Positions 25,630-33,970 of a DNA stretch of 64,000 nucleotides are shown here, one piece after another (position 1 is the stretch's first letter; every line of letters begins with the position of its first letter). Source of the stretch: Anaerococcus sp. (GTDB lineage Bacteria; Bacillota; Clostridia; Tissierellales; Peptoniphilaceae). The notes under the pieces are model-generated. The model searched no databases and was not told the DNA's origin. It saw nothing but the letters and a program-made list of their open reading frames with translations. The position numbers and the translations under genes are program-made. The DNA lies in NCBI GenBank assembly GCA_030532385.1, contig JAUNLG010000008.1:23643-87642 (forward strand), in the 5' to 3' direction.

Positions 25630-26573
25630 AGGCTTATCTCATTAATTAATTTCCCGTCTAAATAGCTATAAAGGTTATCAAATACTATCCTTGCCCTTAT
25701 TTCCATGGCTTCTTTTGTATAAAAGGCAACGTGGTTGGTTAGGATGACATTTTTGGCATTTCTTAAAGGATAGTCTTCTGGAAGTGGTGGTTCCATATCA
25801 AAAACGTCAATTCCTGCCCTAAGCTTATCTTCATTGAGAAGTTTGGCTAGGTAGTCATTATCTACTACAGCGCCCCTTGCACAATTTATTAAAACAGCTC
25901 CTTCTTTCATCATATCAAGTTCATCTTTTCCAAGGAAGTTTTTGGTTTCTTTATTGTTTGGTATGTGTAAGGATACAATATCACTTTCTCTTAAGAGTTC
26001 TTCTAGGCTAACATATTCTACTCCCTTAGCCTTGATATCCTCTTTTTCACTTCTAGAGTGGGCAATAATTTTACAACCAAAAACTTTAAGTAGGTCTATT
26101 AATTTGCTTCCTATATTACCTGTTCCAATAACGCCAAAGGTCTTTCCCTTGATTAGTTCACCTAGAAGATAGTGATCTTCTCCTTCAAAAATGTTTTCTC
26201 TATTCTTATTAAACTTTCTTAATACACTAATAGTTAGGCCAATTACTAATTCCGCTACCGAATCATCAGAATAGCCACTGGCATTTACAAGTTTAATATC
26301 ATTTTCTTTAAGGGCATCTAGGTCTATATGGTCTACTCCAGTAAAGGCAACATCAACCAATTTTAGCTTGGTGTTGTTTATCACCTTGGCAGAAAGTGGT
26401 TTGTTGGTTATAATCGCAACATCAGTATCCTTTAGTCTTTCAATTTTTTCTTCATCACTTTTACTTGATTGGTCAAAATATTCGAACTCATGGCCCATCT
26501 CTCTTAATTTATTTGCTTCTTTTTCAATTATTGCACTATCAACTTCTAATGGGTCTATTAAAGAAATTTTCAT
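25626..26573 (-). CDS. D-isomer-specific 2-hydroxyacid dehydrogenase
   Basis: NAD-dependent reduction of a 2-keto acid or oxidation of a D-2-hydroxy acid. The 315-residue protein has the NAD-binding GVIGTGNIGSKLIDLL (about residue 146), the catalytic Arg in INCARGAVVDNDYLAK, the Glu in AGIDVFDMEPPLP and the His in ILTNHVAFYT. The substrate (glycerate, lactate, phosphoglycerate or other) is not decided by these motifs; there is no ACT or other regulatory domain. Its best -10 (TATAAT near 26613) lies just past the end of tadA, so it may begin the dehydrogenase-udk-glgB-apbE transcript. Confidence 0.88.
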   Translation of the reverse strand: MKISLIDPLEVDSAIIEKEANKLREMGHEFEYFDQSSKSDEEKIERLKDTDVAIITNKPLSAKVINNTKLKLVDVAFTGVDHIDLDALKENDIKLVNASGYSDDSVAELVIGLTISVLRKFNKNRENIFEGEDHYLLGELIKGKTFGVIGTGNIGSKLIDLLKVFGCKIIAHSRSEKEDIKAKGVEYVSLEELLRESDIVSLHIPNNKETKNFLGKDELDMMKEGAVLINCARGAVVDNDYLAKLLNEDKLRAGIDVFDMEPPLPEDYPLRNAKNVILTNHVAFYTKEAMEIRARIVFDNLYSYLDGKLINEISL

Positions 26574-26624
26574 AATCCTCTCCTTTTATCTTTATCACGC
26601 TTTTCTATTATTATACTTCAAATA

Positions 26625-26654
26625 GTGACTTTTAAAGGTTTTAACCTAAGTCAC
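26625..26654 (-). terminator. Hairpin at the end of tadA
   Basis: On the minus strand GTGACTT and AAGTCAC enclose an inner AGGTT/AACCT pair. It overlaps the tadA stop codon and lacks a run of T, so it is a weak terminator at best or a stabilising 3' hairpin. Confidence 0.35.
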
Positions 26655-27130
26655 TTCTTCTTCTCCTTACTTCTTTTTCTAAGGAGTTTAAAAAAACTTT
26701 GTAGTTCAACTAAAGCCTCTTCTTCCATTAAAGAAAATTCTGGATCTATCCAATGTAGACCACTCCTATCACTAATAACATCTACATTTGACCCACAAGC
26801 TCCCCTCTTATGGTCCCTTAAACCAATTACTAGCCTATCTATCCTTGCATTTAAAATAGCCCCAGCGCACATGACACAAGGCTCCATTGTTACATACATG
26901 GTCGTATTCTCTAACCTAAAATCATCCATATATTCACTAGCTTGTTTGATGGCCATTATTTCTGCATGCTTTAGGGCAGATTTTCCCTTGTAGGTGTAAT
27001 TATGACCCCTTCCTATAATTTTTCCCTCATAAACTATAACAGCTCCAACAGGAACCTCTTCTATAAATCTAGCAAACCTTGCTTCATTGATTGCTTCACT
27101 CATAAAAAATCTATCTTCTTTGCTAAACAT
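26651..27130 (-). CDS. tadA: tRNA-specific adenosine deaminase
   Basis: Deaminates A34 to inosine in tRNA-Arg(ACG), a tRNA encoded at 63865-63941 in this window. Zinc ligands are visible in the cytidine deaminase fold: LKHAEIMAI (His and catalytic Glu) and MEPCVMCAGAI (two Cys). The segment EEVPVGAVIVY and the C-terminal RRSKEKKK tail are typical. I chose the ATG at 27130 (MFSKEDRFF), preceded by AAGGA and GTAGG. The ATG 39 bases earlier would add an atypical 13-residue leader reaching into the terminator of the tRNA. It follows tRNA-Arg(CCT) on the same strand but is separated by that terminator. Confidence 0.93.
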   Translation of the reverse strand: MFSKEDRFFMSEAINEARFARFIEEVPVGAVIVYEGKIIGRGHNYTYKGKSALKHAEIMAIKQASEYMDDFRLENTTMYVTMEPCVMCAGAILNARIDRLVIGLRDHKRGACGSNVDVISDRSGLHWIDPEFSLMEEEALVELQSFFKLLRKRSKEKKK

Positions 27131-27156
27131 AAGCCTACTTTCCTTAAATAAAAAAT

Positions 27157-27183
27157 GGACTTGCTGCAATAAGCAACAAGCCC
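27157..27183 (-). terminator. Terminator of tRNA-Arg(CCT)
   Basis: On the minus strand GGGCTTGTTGC pairs with GCAGCAAGTCC (all positions pair if G-U is allowed), with a five-base loop, followed by ATTTTTTATT. It starts 6 bases after the tRNA CCA end. Confidence 0.85.
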
Positions 27184-27188
27184 TTGTC

Positions 27189-27265
27189 TGGTATACCGGA
27201 GAGGATTCGAACCTCCGACACCCGCCTTAGGAGGGCGGTGCTCTATCCAGCTGAGCTACCGATAC
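27189..27265 (-). tRNA. tRNA-Arg (anticodon CCT)
   Basis: A full 77-base cloverleaf: acceptor GTATCGG pairs with CCGGTAT (two G-U pairs), the D arm is GCTCAGCTGGATAGAGC, and the anticodon loop CTCCTAA in a CCGCC/GGCGG stem reads CCT. The T arm is GGAGG-TTCGAAT-CCTCT, and the CCA end is encoded. It decodes AGG, one of the commonest Arg codons in the surrounding genes. Confidence 0.96.
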
Positions 27266-27278
27266 ACAAAATAATAAA

Positions 27279-27295
27279 GAATGCTTTAAGCATTC
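27279..27295 (-). terminator. Terminator of the carboxypeptidase gene
   Basis: GAATGCTT (27279-27286) and AAGCATTC (27288-27295) form a perfect short hairpin; on the minus strand it is followed by TTTATTATTTT. It lies between the carboxypeptidase stop and tRNA-Arg. Confidence 0.7.
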
Positions 27296-27314
27296 CCTAT
27301 TATTATATCATAAA

Positions 27315-28520
27315 TTATCTGGCAATCAAGAGATCAATCAAAAAATTTATATTTTCTTCTAAAGTCCTCATTATTTTGCCAAACTTAGATGCTTCTTTTA
27401 CATCTGATTTTGCTAATAAATCTACTTGATAGGCCTGGTCATCATAAGATACATCTACCCTACCTAAGATATCTCCCTTAGCTATTGGAGCTTTGATTGG
27501 TTCGTTTAGGTAGATTTTTTTAGAAACAATTTTACTATCCTTAGAAACAATAGAAATATCTTCTGCAGGATATAGATCTACATATCCTTGCTTGGCTGAT
27601 ATTAAATCAAGAGTTTTTACACTCTCATTTGTGTTTAAGATATCTTCATAGGAGAAATACCTTGATATATAATAGATCAAATCACTCATTACTAGGTTTC
27701 TAGTATCAGCTTGGTCTGCTCCCATAACTACGCCAATTGTTCTAAAATTATCTTCTGGGTCAATTTTACTCATATCAACTGTAGAAACTAGGCAATAGCC
27801 TGCATTTTCTGTAGTTCCAGTCTTAAGGCCATCTAGCCCAGGAATCTCTCCTCTTAGAGGAATGGTAGATTCTTTTTTAATCCCCTTCTCTTCTATAACT
27901 ACCTCATCCATTGATGAATATTCTAAAATATCAGGATAAGTCCTTACAATTATAGATGCTAGGGTAAATAAATCTTTTGCAGAAGATTGGTTCTCCTTAC
28001 CATCATCTGTCTCAATTCCACTTGCATTGTAATATACTTGGCTGGCAAGGTCTAATTCGCTTGCCTTTTGGTTCATCATTTGTGCAAATTCTTCTTCAGA
28101 TCCACCTATGGTTTTTCCCAAAAGATAGGCACAATCATTGCCACTAACAGCAATTAGTCCTTTAAGTAAGTCATCAACCTTATACTCTTCCCCTTCCTTA
28201 AGGCCAAGAGAAGAATATTCCCAGCTAGTAAGCTCTTGGCTGCGCTCATCAGCCTTAATATAAGTATCTAGGGATAAATCTCCCCTATCTATAGCCTCCC
28301 TAGTCAAAAGAAAGGTCATTAGCTTTGTTAGGGAAGCCATGGGATAGGCTATATCAGAATTTTTTTCATAATAAACTTCCCCTGTTTCTTGATTGCCTAT
28401 TAGATAGGCCTTGACATTTTCATCTAAACCTACAATCCTCCCCTCATTTTGGGCAAGGGCTTGGGGTATGGTTATAATAAATGTTAGTAAGAATATTGCT
28501 AGTGTTTTTAATTTTTTCAT
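27315..28520 (-). CDS. D-alanyl-D-alanine carboxypeptidase (DacA/PBP5 type)
   Basis: Trims the terminal D-Ala from peptidoglycan pentapeptides at the outer membrane face. It has a signal peptide (cleavage likely after PQALA, residue 23) and the three penicillin-binding motifs: SLTK in MASLTKLMTF (about 64), SGN in AVSGNDCAYLL (about 125) and KTG in DGLKTGTTENAG (about 226). After the catalytic domain comes a PBP5 C-terminal beta domain and a final amphipathic helix (NFLIDLLIAR) suited to membrane attachment. The 401-residue length is normal. It is separated by 5 bases from the upstream ANT(6)-like gene. Confidence 0.93.
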   Translation of the reverse strand: MKKLKTLAIFLLTFIITIPQALAQNEGRIVGLDENVKAYLIGNQETGEVYYEKNSDIAYPMASLTKLMTFLLTREAIDRGDLSLDTYIKADERSQELTSWEYSSLGLKEGEEYKVDDLLKGLIAVSGNDCAYLLGKTIGGSEEEFAQMMNQKASELDLASQVYYNASGIETDDGKENQSSAKDLFTLASIIVRTYPDILEYSSMDEVVIEEKGIKKESTIPLRGEIPGLDGLKTGTTENAGYCLVSTVDMSKIDPEDNFRTIGVVMGADQADTRNLVMSDLIYYISRYFSYEDILNTNESVKTLDLISAKQGYVDLYPAEDISIVSKDSKIVSKKIYLNEPIKAPIAKGDILGRVDVSYDDQAYQVDLLAKSDVKEASKFGKIMRTLEENINFLIDLLIAR

Positions 28521-28525
28521 AAATC

Positions 28526-29356
28526 CTACCTTAAAATAGACTCAAGTTTCTTATAATTTTTTCTTAAAAGTTTTAGGGCTTTCACATCAGCTTCTCTATT
28601 ATATTCATAGGAAAGGTCATTAGCTTCTTTCATACCTATTTTTCTAAAAAGTCCACAGGCCTTAAAAAGACAGGTATAGATATCCAAAAGCTCATTGGTA
28701 GGAAAGGTAAGCTCGAAATCTTCCCTTAAATCCTGGCTTAGGCTATGACTTATATCCCTTCCATTTTTGCCCATATCTCTTAGACCATTATACTTATCAA
28801 TAATATAGAAGTTAATCATTTTTATAAGTTCTTGCCTTAATTTATCCATGGTCATAAGCGCCCCTATAGCGTTTTTTTGTCTTAAGAAAAGTGAAGTCTC
28901 AACAGCCTTAGCAAAAAAACTATCTACAGTTGCCCTAAACTCATATTCCTTAGGTAGGTCATAGGTAAAGGCTTCATTGACCATTAAGCTTGGCATATCA
29001 CCCTTATTATAGATAAATTCAAAATCACTTGGCGCCTGGCCTAAAAAATCACCTAACAAGTCTTCGGCAATAATGGATTGGGAAATCTTTACACCACTAG
29101 CCCTAAAGGCTTCAAGGATTGTATAATTTTGCCTATCCTTTTCTACTTGAAAAGAAGATTTTATCCTATTAATTAGGAAGATATCTTCAAATAGCTTCCC
29201 TAAGTCTTCTTCAAGCTTTCCTATAATTACTTCCCTAGGAACTATATATAAGTCAACAAACTCATCATCTGTCATAGACTTTCGATAAAAGATAGACCTA
29301 ATATTTTCATTATCCCTACCATAGGCTACAAATCGATTTTTAATATCATTTTTCAT
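28526..29356 (-). CDS. ANT(6)-like (streptomycin adenylyltransferase fold) protein, catalytic motif altered
   Basis: A 276-residue soluble protein. Its layout resembles aminoglycoside 6-adenylyltransferases: DNENIRSIFYRKS near residue 15 aligns with the strand carrying the family G-S-R motif, and DDEFVDLYIV with the D-x-D strand. KMINFYIIDKYNG and MGKNGRDIS (about 185-205) match the C-terminal W/F-Y-I and G-K-x-G-K-x-L segments. The G-S-R reads Y-R-K and the first Asp of D-x-D reads Phe, so nucleotidyl transfer is doubtful. The match is by eye and remote. It overlaps the Nudix gene by 11 bases and is followed by the carboxypeptidase gene. Confidence 0.5.
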   Translation of the reverse strand: MKNDIKNRFVAYGRDNENIRSIFYRKSMTDDEFVDLYIVPREVIIGKLEEDLGKLFEDIFLINRIKSSFQVEKDRQNYTILEAFRASGVKISQSIIAEDLLGDFLGQAPSDFEFIYNKGDMPSLMVNEAFTYDLPKEYEFRATVDSFFAKAVETSLFLRQKNAIGALMTMDKLRQELIKMINFYIIDKYNGLRDMGKNGRDISHSLSQDLREDFELTFPTNELLDIYTCLFKACGLFRKIGMKEANDLSYEYNREADVKALKLLRKNYKKLESILR

Positions 29357-29942
29357 CCTTATTCCAGCTTTCTATAAAGTTCTTTAGTAATTTTGCAGTC
29401 ATCCCCCAAATTACAGGTTCAGTATCATAAAAATACATGTCATTGTATCCTGTTATAAATTTATAATCCTTGCCATTGGGAATTTTTTCAAAAGGGAAAT
29501 CCTTAGGAAAATCCATCTTATAAGGTGCCCTATACCTTATAGGAGGTTTATTCCTTAGGTAATCTATATCAACTGTAAAAAGATTGGCTACTTCTTCATT
29601 ATAATTTATATCTTCAATTTTCCTATGGATCCTCCCATAAAAGGCCTTAATATGCCTATAGGATGAAGATAAAATCATAGAAGAATAACCCAGGTATTCA
29701 ATATCTTCTCTATCAATTCTAAGCTCTTCCATAGTCTCCCTTATAGCTGCATCCTTAAAGCTCTCATCTCCTTCAAGTCCTCCACCTGGAAAAGAGACCT
29801 CTCCAGGTTGGCCAATATGCTGGCTTCTAACTTCAAGTAGGATGTGCTCTTTGCCATCAACTTCAACTACAGGGATAAAAACAGCGTAATTTTTTATTTT
29901 TTCATAAAAATCATCATCTACTAGTAAACTTTTCATAAACAC
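29346..29942 (-). CDS. Nudix hydrolase, CoA pyrophosphatase type
   Basis: Probably cleaves CoA or a related nucleoside diphosphate derivative. The Nudix box is complete as G-x5-E-x7-R-E-x-x-E-E: GGLEGDESFKDAAIRETMEE near residue 55. The preceding QHIGQPGEVSFPGG is the extra motif of the CoA-specific (NudL/NUDT7, UPF0035) branch. The 198-residue length fits that branch. The start ATG at 29942 or a second ATG six bases later is possible. It is the first gene of a leftward group with the ANT(6)-like and carboxypeptidase genes and diverges from mscL. Confidence 0.85.
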   Translation of the reverse strand: MFMKSLLVDDDFYEKIKNYAVFIPVVEVDGKEHILLEVRSQHIGQPGEVSFPGGGLEGDESFKDAAIRETMEELRIDREDIEYLGYSSMILSSSYRHIKAFYGRIHRKIEDINYNEEVANLFTVDIDYLRNKPPIRYRAPYKMDFPKDFPFEKIPNGKDYKFITGYNDMYFYDTEPVIWGMTAKLLKNFIESWNKDEK

Positions 29943-29994
29943 CTCTATAAAATGATATAAAATAAAGCTTTTAAAGTCAAATCAAAAATTGGGG

Positions 29995-30000
29995 TATAAT
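29995..30000 (+). promoter_or_regulatory. -10 box of mscL
   Basis: TATAAT in GGGGTATAAT, 28 bases before the start codon, with only a weak TTAAAG about 18 bases upstream as -35. A strong AAGGAGG site follows. Confidence 0.5.
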
Positions 30001-30027
30001 AAATCTAATATTATATAAGGAGGATAT

Positions 30028-30444
30028 ATGCTAAAAGAATTTAAAGAATTTATAGCACGTGGTAACGTGATGGATATGGCTATAGGTCTTGTAATGGGAT
30101 CTGCTTTTACAGCAATCGTAACATCAGTTGTTGACAACCTATTGATGCCTATAATATCAGGACTAACTGCTGGAGTAAATTATGAGGACATAGCAGTCAC
30201 TATCGGTGGAGCTACTTTAAAAATTGGTCTTGTAATAAACTCCATAATCTCATTTTTAATAATTGCTCTTTTTATGTTTTTTGTAGTAAAGGCCTTAAAT
30301 AAAATGAGAAAGAAAGATGAAGTAGAAGAAGAAGTTACAACAAAGACCTGCCCACATTGCCTAAGTGAAATTCCACTTGAAGCTAGTAGGTGTCCACATT
30401 GTACTTCTAAACTAGAAGGCTATACAAATACTTTTGATAAGTAA
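30028..30444 (+). CDS. mscL: Large-conductance mechanosensitive channel MscL with C-terminal CxxC pairs
   Basis: A homopentameric emergency valve that opens under membrane tension. The first segment LKEFKEFIARGNVMDMAIG and the pore helix GLVMGSAFTAIVTSVVDNL are highly conserved; the second membrane helix is NSIISFLIIALFMFFVVKAL. After the helical linker there is a CPHC (about 109) and a second CPHC (about 124), spaced like a zinc ribbon and ending SKLEGY; this tail occurs in some Gram-positive MscL proteins. Total length is 138. It is monocistronic, closed by the hairpin at 30451-30475. Confidence 0.95.
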   Translation: MLKEFKEFIARGNVMDMAIGLVMGSAFTAIVTSVVDNLLMPIISGLTAGVNYEDIAVTIGGATLKIGLVINSIISFLIIALFMFFVVKALNKMRKKDEVEEEVTTKTCPHCLSEIPLEASRCPHCTSKLEGYTNTFDK

Positions 30445-30450
30445 AACCTA

Positions 30451-30480
30451 GGAGCTGTTGGTGACCAACAGCTCCTTTTT
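30451..30480. terminator. Terminator between mscL and topA
   Basis: GGAGCTGTTGG (30451-30461) pairs exactly with CCAACAGCTCC (30465-30475) and is followed by TTTTTT on the plus strand. It ends at the topA stop codon (30480), so it can also act on the leftward transcript. Confidence 0.88.
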
Positions 30481-32537
30481 TATCTTCTCTTCTCTTTTAC
30501 ATAATCACAATTAGAACATTTAATCTCATCTGTCGACCTATTTTTTTTATGGACTAAAAGTGACCCGCATTTAGGGCAAGTTTCTCCTGTTGGAGGATCC
30601 CAAAGGGCAAAGTCACATTTAGGATAAGTTGAACATCCATAAAATCTCTTACCCCTTTTTGTAACTTTCTCAATTATCTCTCCCTCATTACACTTAGGAC
30701 ACTTTATTCCAGTAGATTTTACTATAGATCTTGTATAATCACAGTCTGGAAACCCAGTACATCCTACAAACTTACCATTTCTTCCATGCTTTATAGCAAG
30801 GTTTCTGCCACACTTTGGACATTTTTCATCTAAGATTTTATCCTTAACCTTATAATCCTTATCATCTTTTTTGACCTCAACCATATCCTTATTGAAGCTT
30901 TCATAAAAACTTCCTAAGTCATCCTTCCAATAACTTTTCCCATCAGCTATGTGGTCAAGCTTATCTTCCATTGAGGCTGTAAACTCGATATTGATAAAGT
31001 CATCGAAGTTTTCTTGAAGAAACTGGTTTACAGTCTTTCCTAGGTCTGTAGGATAAATTGACCTACCCTCAAGCTCAACATAGTTTCTGCTTATAATTTG
31101 ATTGATTGTAGCAGAGTATGTTGAAGGCCTGCCTATTCCATACTCTTCTAAGGTTTTTACTAAAGAAGCTTCTGTATACCTTGCTGGTGGTTTGGTAAAG
31201 TGTTGGTCCTTGTCTATTTTCTCAGCCCCAAAGACTTCAGACTTTTCTACTTCTGGTAGGATATTCTCATTTTCCTTATTAGGAGATAGGGCATAAAAAC
31301 CTTCAAATATTGTAATTTTCCCGTTGGCATTAAAAATCAAACCTTGGTTATCTAAAACTAACTTGGTTGATTGGTATTGGTAATCTGTCATTTGACTTTG
31401 GACTACCCTCTCCCAGATTAGCTTGTAGAGTTTATATTGTTGGTCTGTCAGATAATCTCTTATTTCAATAGGGACTCTTCTTATAGAAGTTGGTCTAATT
31501 GCCTCATGGGCATCTTGGCTCCCTTTTTTCTTTGCTCCATAAGTATTTCCCTTGCTTGCATAGTCTTTGCCATATTTTTCTTTAATATAGGCTAGGGATT
31601 CATCAACTATTTCCTGGCTTATCCTGTTGGCATCAGTTCTCATGTAGGTAATAAGACCTACGCTTCCTTCTCCTCCTAGGTCTATACCTTCAAAGAGTTG
31701 TTGGGCTAGCTGCATAGTGTATTTGGTTGAAAAACCAAGTCTATTTGAGGCATCTTGTTGAAGGGTTGATGTTGTATAAGGCTTATTAGGCTTTCTTCTT
31801 TTTTTAGTCTTTTTTACTTCTACAATTTCAAACTTATCCTTATCTATCTTTTCAAGGACCTTATTTGCTCCACTTTCATTGGATATTTTCATTCTTTTAT
31901 TAGGTCTACCATAAAATTCAGAATCAAACCTTAGGCCCTTATATTTGTGGTGGGCAGTTATACTCCAGTATTCCTCTGGTATAAAATCATCGATTTCTTT
32001 TTGCCTATCTACTATAAGCTTTAAGGCTACAGATTGGACTCTCCCTGCAGATAGTCCACTTTTTACCCTCTTCCAAAGAAGGGGACTAAGTTTATAGCCT
32101 ACTATCCTATCCATCACCCTCCTAGCTTGTTGGGCATCCACTAGGTTTTGGTCGATTTTTCTTGGACTTTTTATGGCTTCTTTAACATTTTCTTTTGTTA
32201 TCTCGTGAAATTCCACCCTATTTTTCTCATCAGGATCAAGGCCTAAGAGGTATTGTAAATGCCAGCTTATAGCCTCCCCCTCCCTATCAGGGTCTGTCGC
32301 TAGATAAACTTTATCAGCCTTATCCGCTTGTTTTTTTAGTTCATTTATAGTCTTTGCCTTACCCCTTACCTTTATATATTGGGGTTCAAAGTTATTTTCT
32401 ATATCTACTCCAAATTTACTTTTTGGTAGATCTCTAAGGTGACCTATGGTGGCCATTACCTTATAGTTTCTTCCAAGCATTTTGGATATTGACCTTGCTT
32501 TAGTAGGAGATTCCACTATCACTAAATTCTTAGCCAA
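30480..32537 (-). CDS. topA: DNA topoisomerase I
   Basis: Relaxes negative supercoils (type IA). The 685 residues comprise the Toprim domain (LVIVESPTKARSISKMLG, then YLATDPDREGEAISWH), the active-site tyrosine segment GLITYMRTDANRIS near residue 300, and three C-terminal zinc ribbons: CPKCGRNL ending FPDC, CPKCNEGE ending YPKC, and CPKCGSLL ending CSNC. It is coupled to dprA, which ends 5 bases upstream. This topA-dprA pairing is common in Firmicutes. Confidence 0.97.
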   Translation of the reverse strand: MAKNLVIVESPTKARSISKMLGRNYKVMATIGHLRDLPKSKFGVDIENNFEPQYIKVRGKAKTINELKKQADKADKVYLATDPDREGEAISWHLQYLLGLDPDEKNRVEFHEITKENVKEAIKSPRKIDQNLVDAQQARRVMDRIVGYKLSPLLWKRVKSGLSAGRVQSVALKLIVDRQKEIDDFIPEEYWSITAHHKYKGLRFDSEFYGRPNKRMKISNESGANKVLEKIDKDKFEIVEVKKTKKRRKPNKPYTTSTLQQDASNRLGFSTKYTMQLAQQLFEGIDLGGEGSVGLITYMRTDANRISQEIVDESLAYIKEKYGKDYASKGNTYGAKKKGSQDAHEAIRPTSIRRVPIEIRDYLTDQQYKLYKLIWERVVQSQMTDYQYQSTKLVLDNQGLIFNANGKITIFEGFYALSPNKENENILPEVEKSEVFGAEKIDKDQHFTKPPARYTEASLVKTLEEYGIGRPSTYSATINQIISRNYVELEGRSIYPTDLGKTVNQFLQENFDDFINIEFTASMEDKLDHIADGKSYWKDDLGSFYESFNKDMVEVKKDDKDYKVKDKILDEKCPKCGRNLAIKHGRNGKFVGCTGFPDCDYTRSIVKSTGIKCPKCNEGEIIEKVTKRGKRFYGCSTYPKCDFALWDPPTGETCPKCGSLLVHKKNRSTDEIKCSNCDYVKEKRR

Positions 32538-32541
32538 ATAA

Positions 32542-33633
32542 TCACTCCTTTATTATAAATTCATTATTTCCAATATTTTCTATATAATCTTTTAGTTCAA
32601 GGGCTGTCAAAAGATAATTTATTATCTCTATGGGTTGCCCTGTCAATTCTATAAGTTTATCTACCCCAATATTGGGATAGTCTGTGATATATCTTACTAC
32701 TTCAAGCTCTCCCTTATCAAGTTTTGAATAATCCTTAGTATTTTCTATCTTACTTCTATCTATTAGATAGTCTATCTCTTCTAGGATATCTTCTGCATCA
32801 AGGATTAATTTAGCTCCTTCTTGGATTAACTTATTGGTACCCTTAGAATAAATAGAATTAATATTTCCAGGTAGGGCAAAAACTTCCCTGCCCTGGTCTA
32901 GGGCGCACCTGGTTGTAATCATAGTCCCTGACTTCTCCCTTGCCTCAATGACAATTGTACCTAAGGATATGCCTGAAATAATCCTATTTCTCCTAGGAAA
33001 ATTGTAGGCAAGGGGGCTGGTGCCTAAGGGATATTCAGATAAAATCAGGCCATTTTCTTCCATTCTTTCATAAAGATCTTTATTTTGCCTTGGATATATC
33101 TGGTCTATCCCGCAACCTATTACCCCAATAGTTCTCTTTGATAAATCAAGACTTGCCCTATGGCAAATTGCATCAATACCATAGGCTAGGCCTGATACTG
33201 TGGTAAGATTAGCCCTTGCTATCTTACTACATATGTGGTTAGCTGCCCACTTGCCATAGGCTGTACACTTTCTAGAACCTACAAAGGCTAGGGAATTTTG
33301 ATCTCCTATCTTATCAAGACTTCCTTTATAATAAAGGATAGCTGGCCTATCATCAATATTTCTAAGATTGATAGGATAATCTTCATCTAGAAAAGTCACA
33401 TAAGTATACCCTTCCTTATTGATCCTATCAAGGTAAGGCTTAAAGTTATCAAGGTTTTTACTTGAAAAAATCTTTTCATATTGCTTATCTGTCAAAAAAT
33501 CATAAAAAATCCTATCTTTATTAAAAAAATCTTTAAAACCTGTCTTTTCATAAAGCTTTAGAATAAGAGAATTATTTATGTATATGTAATTTAAGTAAAG
33601 AATAATCTGGTTTTTATTTAAATTAAAAAGCAT
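32542..33633 (-). CDS. dprA: DNA processing protein DprA
   Basis: Binds incoming single-stranded DNA and loads RecA during natural transformation; also widely kept in non-competent species. The Rossmann-type DNA-binding core is clear: LAFVGSRKCTAYGKW, TVSGLAYGIDAICHRASL, GCGIDQIYPRQN, SEYPLGTSPLAYNFPRRNRI and EAREKSGTMITTRCALDQGR. A C-terminal winged-helix-like segment follows (about 300-355). The 363-residue length is normal. It overlaps yraN by 11 bases. No other competence gene is in the window. Confidence 0.95.
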   Translation of the reverse strand: MLFNLNKNQIILYLNYIYINNSLILKLYEKTGFKDFFNKDRIFYDFLTDKQYEKIFSSKNLDNFKPYLDRINKEGYTYVTFLDEDYPINLRNIDDRPAILYYKGSLDKIGDQNSLAFVGSRKCTAYGKWAANHICSKIARANLTTVSGLAYGIDAICHRASLDLSKRTIGVIGCGIDQIYPRQNKDLYERMEENGLILSEYPLGTSPLAYNFPRRNRIISGISLGTIVIEAREKSGTMITTRCALDQGREVFALPGNINSIYSKGTNKLIQEGAKLILDAEDILEEIDYLIDRSKIENTKDYSKLDKGELEVVRYITDYPNIGVDKLIELTGQPIEIINYLLTALELKDYIENIGNNEFIIKE

Positions 33634-33970
33634 TTTCTATATAATTTATCTCCTTTGTATCAAGGAGGACTTCACAAACATCAAATCGCATTAGATATTC
33701 GCTCAAGTCCTTTTCTATAAGGTAAGCCTGGCTGGCCTTTATAATTCTTTCTTGTTTCTTAAAGGTAACTGCATCCCTAGGATTTGAAAATCTCCTATTT
33801 TTCCTAGTCTTAACCTCCACAAAAACAATTACATCACCCTTCCTAGCTATAATATCAACTTCACCATAGGGCTTGGTGTAATTTCTTGCCATAATTTTAT
33901 AGGACCTAGCCTTCAGATATTTGCTTGCCAAGTCCTCACCAAAGTCTCCAACTTTTTTCTTATAGGTCAT
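33623..33970 (-). CDS. YraN family (UPF0102) nuclease-like protein
   Basis: A 115-residue protein of the UPF0102 family, with a restriction-endonuclease-like fold. The motifs are KKVGDFGEDLASKYL (G-x-x-x-E), YGEVDIIARKGDVIVFVEVKTRK (the D-x(n)-E-x-K metal site) and FDVCEVL near the end. The cellular substrate is not known. It lies between rnhB and dprA with overlaps of 11 bases on both sides, the standard rnhB-yraN-dprA-topA order. Confidence 0.92.
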   Translation of the reverse strand: MTYKKKVGDFGEDLASKYLKARSYKIMARNYTKPYGEVDIIARKGDVIVFVEVKTRKNRRFSNPRDAVTFKKQERIIKASQAYLIEKDLSEYLMRFDVCEVLLDTKEINYIENAF

